5,188 nucleotides of DNA from Lachnospiraceae bacterium (lineage in GTDB: Bacteria > Bacillota > Clostridia > Lachnospirales > Lachnospiraceae), in assembly GCA_003520105.1 (NCBI GenBank), contig DOVL01000202.1, positions 1 through 5,188 on the forward strand, read 5' to 3'. The translations under genes and the position numbers were made by a program. The notes below the pieces were generated by a model, which had not been told where the DNA came from, made no database searches, and was given only the letters and a program-made list of their open reading frames with translations. Of this stretch, positions 5,039 through 5,188 are shown piece after piece. The first letter of the stretch is position 1. Each line of letters starts with the position of its first letter.

Positions 5039-5188
5039 AGAAAAGAGACGAAAATTATTACAAAAGTGTTAAAAACCCAAAAACATGCCCTTTGTCAGAA
5101 TTGCCTGATAAATACCTGCAAAATCGAGGCTGGGGGCCGCATAAAATCAAGCAATTTTGGGGGTGAGGGTAGAAATGGGTGTCCCGAT
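4919..5188 (+). CDS. Open frame running off the window end, doubtful
   Basis: From ATG 4919 the frame stays open for 90 codons to the last base. Conceptual features are a basic N-terminal half and a cysteine cluster LCQNCLINTC, then a Gly-rich tail with one more Cys. Against a real gene: no ribosome-binding site precedes ATG 4919, that ATG lies at the edge of a hairpin, and the in-frame GTG at 4973 has AAGGAG only three bases before it, which is too close. The codon choice does not look like that of the cas genes. It is probably a chance opening across a structured RNA and AT-rich leader. No family is recognised. Confidence 0.15.
   Translation, partial: MSVTGLQGSPDAFNHKESVFRTVTIAEKKGKRARSSLHIFRKETKIITKVLKTQKHALCQNCLINTCKIEAGGRIKSSNFGGEGRNGCPD
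5013..5038 (+). terminator. Weak intrinsic-terminator-like hairpin with T-run
   Basis: GTGCA (5013-5017) pairs with TGCAC (5028-5032) across a ten-base loop, followed by ATTTTT. The outer A/T bases can extend the stem past a C-A mismatch. The stem is short and the loop large, so termination would be weak or conditional. Confidence 0.3.
5041..5188 (+). other. AT-rich region at the window end, possible CRISPR leader
   Basis: These 148 bases hold A/T runs (for example 5049-5077), an imperfect inverted repeat at 5091-5112, and a switch to G-rich sequence near the end (GGGGGTGAGGGT at 5160-5171). Such an AT-rich tract turning G-rich, right behind a cas operon, resembles the leaders in front of clostridial CRISPR arrays. 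No repeat unit or spacer is visible inside the window, so this remains an inference. A 5' UTR or coding start of the next gene is the alternative. Confidence 0.3.
5091..5112. repeat. Inverted repeat TTTGTCAG-N6-CTGATAAA
   Basis: Eight-base arms pair with a single G-T (G-U in RNA) around the six-base loop AATTGC. It may be a protein site in a CRISPR leader (leaders often carry such motifs for IHF-like or Cas1-Cas2 recognition) or a short RNA hairpin. There is no adjoining T-run, so it is not a terminator. Confidence 0.4.

Overview
The window carries the downstream half of a type III CRISPR effector operon, followed by about 510 bases without a convincing gene. The source looks like a Gram-positive Clostridia-type bacterium, perhaps Lachnospiraceae-like. 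The reasons are the mid-range GC, the strong AAGGAG/AAGGAGG ribosome-binding sites, and the compact co-directional gene order. This taxonomic reading is an inference from style, not from a marker gene.

Positions 1-4674 hold four plus-strand genes that abut or overlap by one base. In order they are: the C-terminal 100 residues of an unseen upstream gene (charged and helical, plausibly a Cas11-like tail); a 528-residue protein with two tandem Cas7/RAMP domains (Cas7-2x-like); a 135-residue small protein resembling Csx19; and a 790-residue RAMP protein of the TIGR03986 / Cas7-insertion type. This order and these sizes match a type III-D (III-Dv-like) system, in which single polypeptides carry several backbone subunits. 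Cas10, Cas6, adaptation genes and ancillary nucleases are not in the window. Together the products should form the crRNA-bound backbone that recognises and cuts target RNA. Candidate catalytic aspartates are visible in the second domain of Cas7-2x and in the Cas7-insertion protein. The first domain of Cas7-2x appears to lack one.

The most unusual feature is the end of the 790-residue protein. After the RAMP core comes a helical segment, then an Arg/Gly/Asn/Ser-rich disordered linker, then a complete cold-shock domain with an intact KGFGFI RNP1 motif. The effector backbone therefore seems to carry an extra single-stranded nucleic-acid-binding module.

Positions 4675-5188 hold a 19-base operator-like inverted repeat, an extended -10 promoter, and about 245 bases that fold into several nested hairpins, including a three-way junction, ending in a weak terminator-like hairpin. 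This looks like a structured non-coding RNA or 5' leader of a family I cannot name. The last ~150 bases are AT-rich and could be a CRISPR leader, but no repeat is visible before the window ends. A competing reading is a frame open from 4919 to the window end, which I consider less likely.
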